A stretch of DNA of 14,915 nucleotides from Candidatus Uhrbacteria bacterium RIFCSPHIGHO2_02_FULL_57_19 (GTDB taxonomy: Bacteria; Patescibacteriota; Patescibacteriia; 2-12-FULL-57-11): positions 1 through 14,915 of the forward strand of contig MGDZ01000065.1 of NCBI GenBank assembly GCA_001791115.1, read 5' to 3'. The first letter of the stretch is position 1; each line of letters starts with the position of its first letter. The translations under genes and the position numbers were made by a program. The notes beneath the pieces are model-generated. The model worked only from the letters and a program-made list of their open reading frames with translations. It was not told the origin of the DNA and ran no database searches. Of this stretch, positions 14,678 through 14,915 are shown piece after piece.

Positions 14678-14915
14678 ATGGAATTGAACTCATCAACGGC
14701 TCCGCGTCAGATCGCCCCGGCGGACGGTCCGCTGGGCATATTGCTCGTCGGCTTGGGCGCGGTGGCCACCACTTTCGTCGCCGGCGTTGAATCCGTGCGC
14801 CGCGGACTCTCCGAACCAATCGGGTCGCTTACCGAGATGAATACCATCCGACTCGGAAAGCGCACCGAGAGCCGATCGCCCCTCATTAAAGAATTTATCC
14901 CGCTCGCCGAACTCC
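14678..14915 (+). CDS. ino1: Inositol-3-phosphate synthase, N-terminal part (3' truncated by window)
   Basis: The first 79 residues of myo-inositol-1(3)-phosphate synthase, which converts glucose 6-phosphate to inositol 3-phosphate using bound NAD. Seen here are a Rossmann entry ILLVGLGAVATTFVAG at 21-36, with glycines 25 and 27 and Thr31/Thr32, followed by VRRGLSEPIGSLTEMNTIRL (40-59) and KRTESRSPLIKEFIPLAEL (61-79), the continuous pattern of the bacterial family. The family is ~430 residues, so most of the gene is outside the window. The ATG at 14678 is the best start: it is near the conserved part and no stronger upstream in-frame start exists (a GTG at 14654 lies in the hairpin arm). No good Shine-Dalgarno is seen; the G-rich hairpin arm ends 17 bases upstream. 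It may supply inositol for a lipid headgroup or the glycan; being next to the glycan genes is suggestive only. Confidence 0.88.
   Translation, partial: MELNSSTAPRQIAPADGPLGILLVGLGAVATTFVAGVESVRRGLSEPIGSLTEMNTIRLGKRTESRSPLIKEFIPLAEL

Noticed and set aside
1..14915. Alternative code with UGA as glycine (as in some CPR groups)
   Set aside because: UGA ends four genes at the expected places, and no conserved domain continues through one.

Overview
This is a 14.9-kb piece of a surface-glycan (exopolysaccharide, O-antigen-like or glycoprotein glycan) locus from a bacterium. It is almost fully coding, with genes overlapping or a few bases apart. TGA is used as a stop by four genes and no frame reads through it, so the code is standard. 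By memory of protein families only, the combination (Wzy/WaaL-type ligases with TPR tails, GT4 families starting MxVLMISLD or xLLVVTQ, and hairpin and heptamer repeats) looks like the Patescibacteria/CPR (Parcubacteria-like) group, though GC here is moderately high. That assignment is an inference and was not tested.

Layout. (1) 3-5014, + strand: three tandem paralogues of an O-antigen ligase/polymerase-like membrane protein with a C-terminal TPR domain; the first is cut by the window edge. (2) 5011-6162, - strand: a GT4 glycosyltransferase, convergent with the third ligase and sharing its stop region. It carries an in-frame heptanucleotide repeat. (3) 6163-6266: a divergent intergenic region with a perfect 16-bp inverted repeat and candidate back-to-back promoters. 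(4) 6267-14636, + strand: a tight operon of UDP-glucuronate decarboxylase (UDP-xylose synthase), a GT2 polyprenyl-phosphate-type glycosyltransferase, a GalE-like SDR epimerase, a double-GT4 fusion and a triple fusion GT4/membrane GT-C/GT4. (5) 14621-14660: a second perfect 16-bp inverted repeat, running over the stop of the triple fusion. (6) 14678 to the window end: the N-terminus of inositol-3-phosphate synthase.

How it may work together (inference): the SDR enzymes make nucleotide sugars (UDP-xylose and an epimerised hexose). The GT4 modules build a glycan on a lipid carrier at the inner membrane face. The GT2 enzyme makes a polyprenyl-phosphate-sugar that the GT-C module can use on the outer face. 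The ligase/polymerase paralogues join or transfer the finished chains. Inositol phosphate could provide a lipid headgroup or glycan constituent. The most unusual features are the 1147-residue three-enzyme fusion, the two-GT4 fusion with a relic ribosome-binding site at its junction, the tandem ligase-TPR series, the repeats, and homopolymer tracts of 8-9 bases in every glycosyltransferase gene. There is no gene-free stretch longer than about 105 bases. I saw no tRNA, rRNA, CRISPR array, IS element or attachment site.
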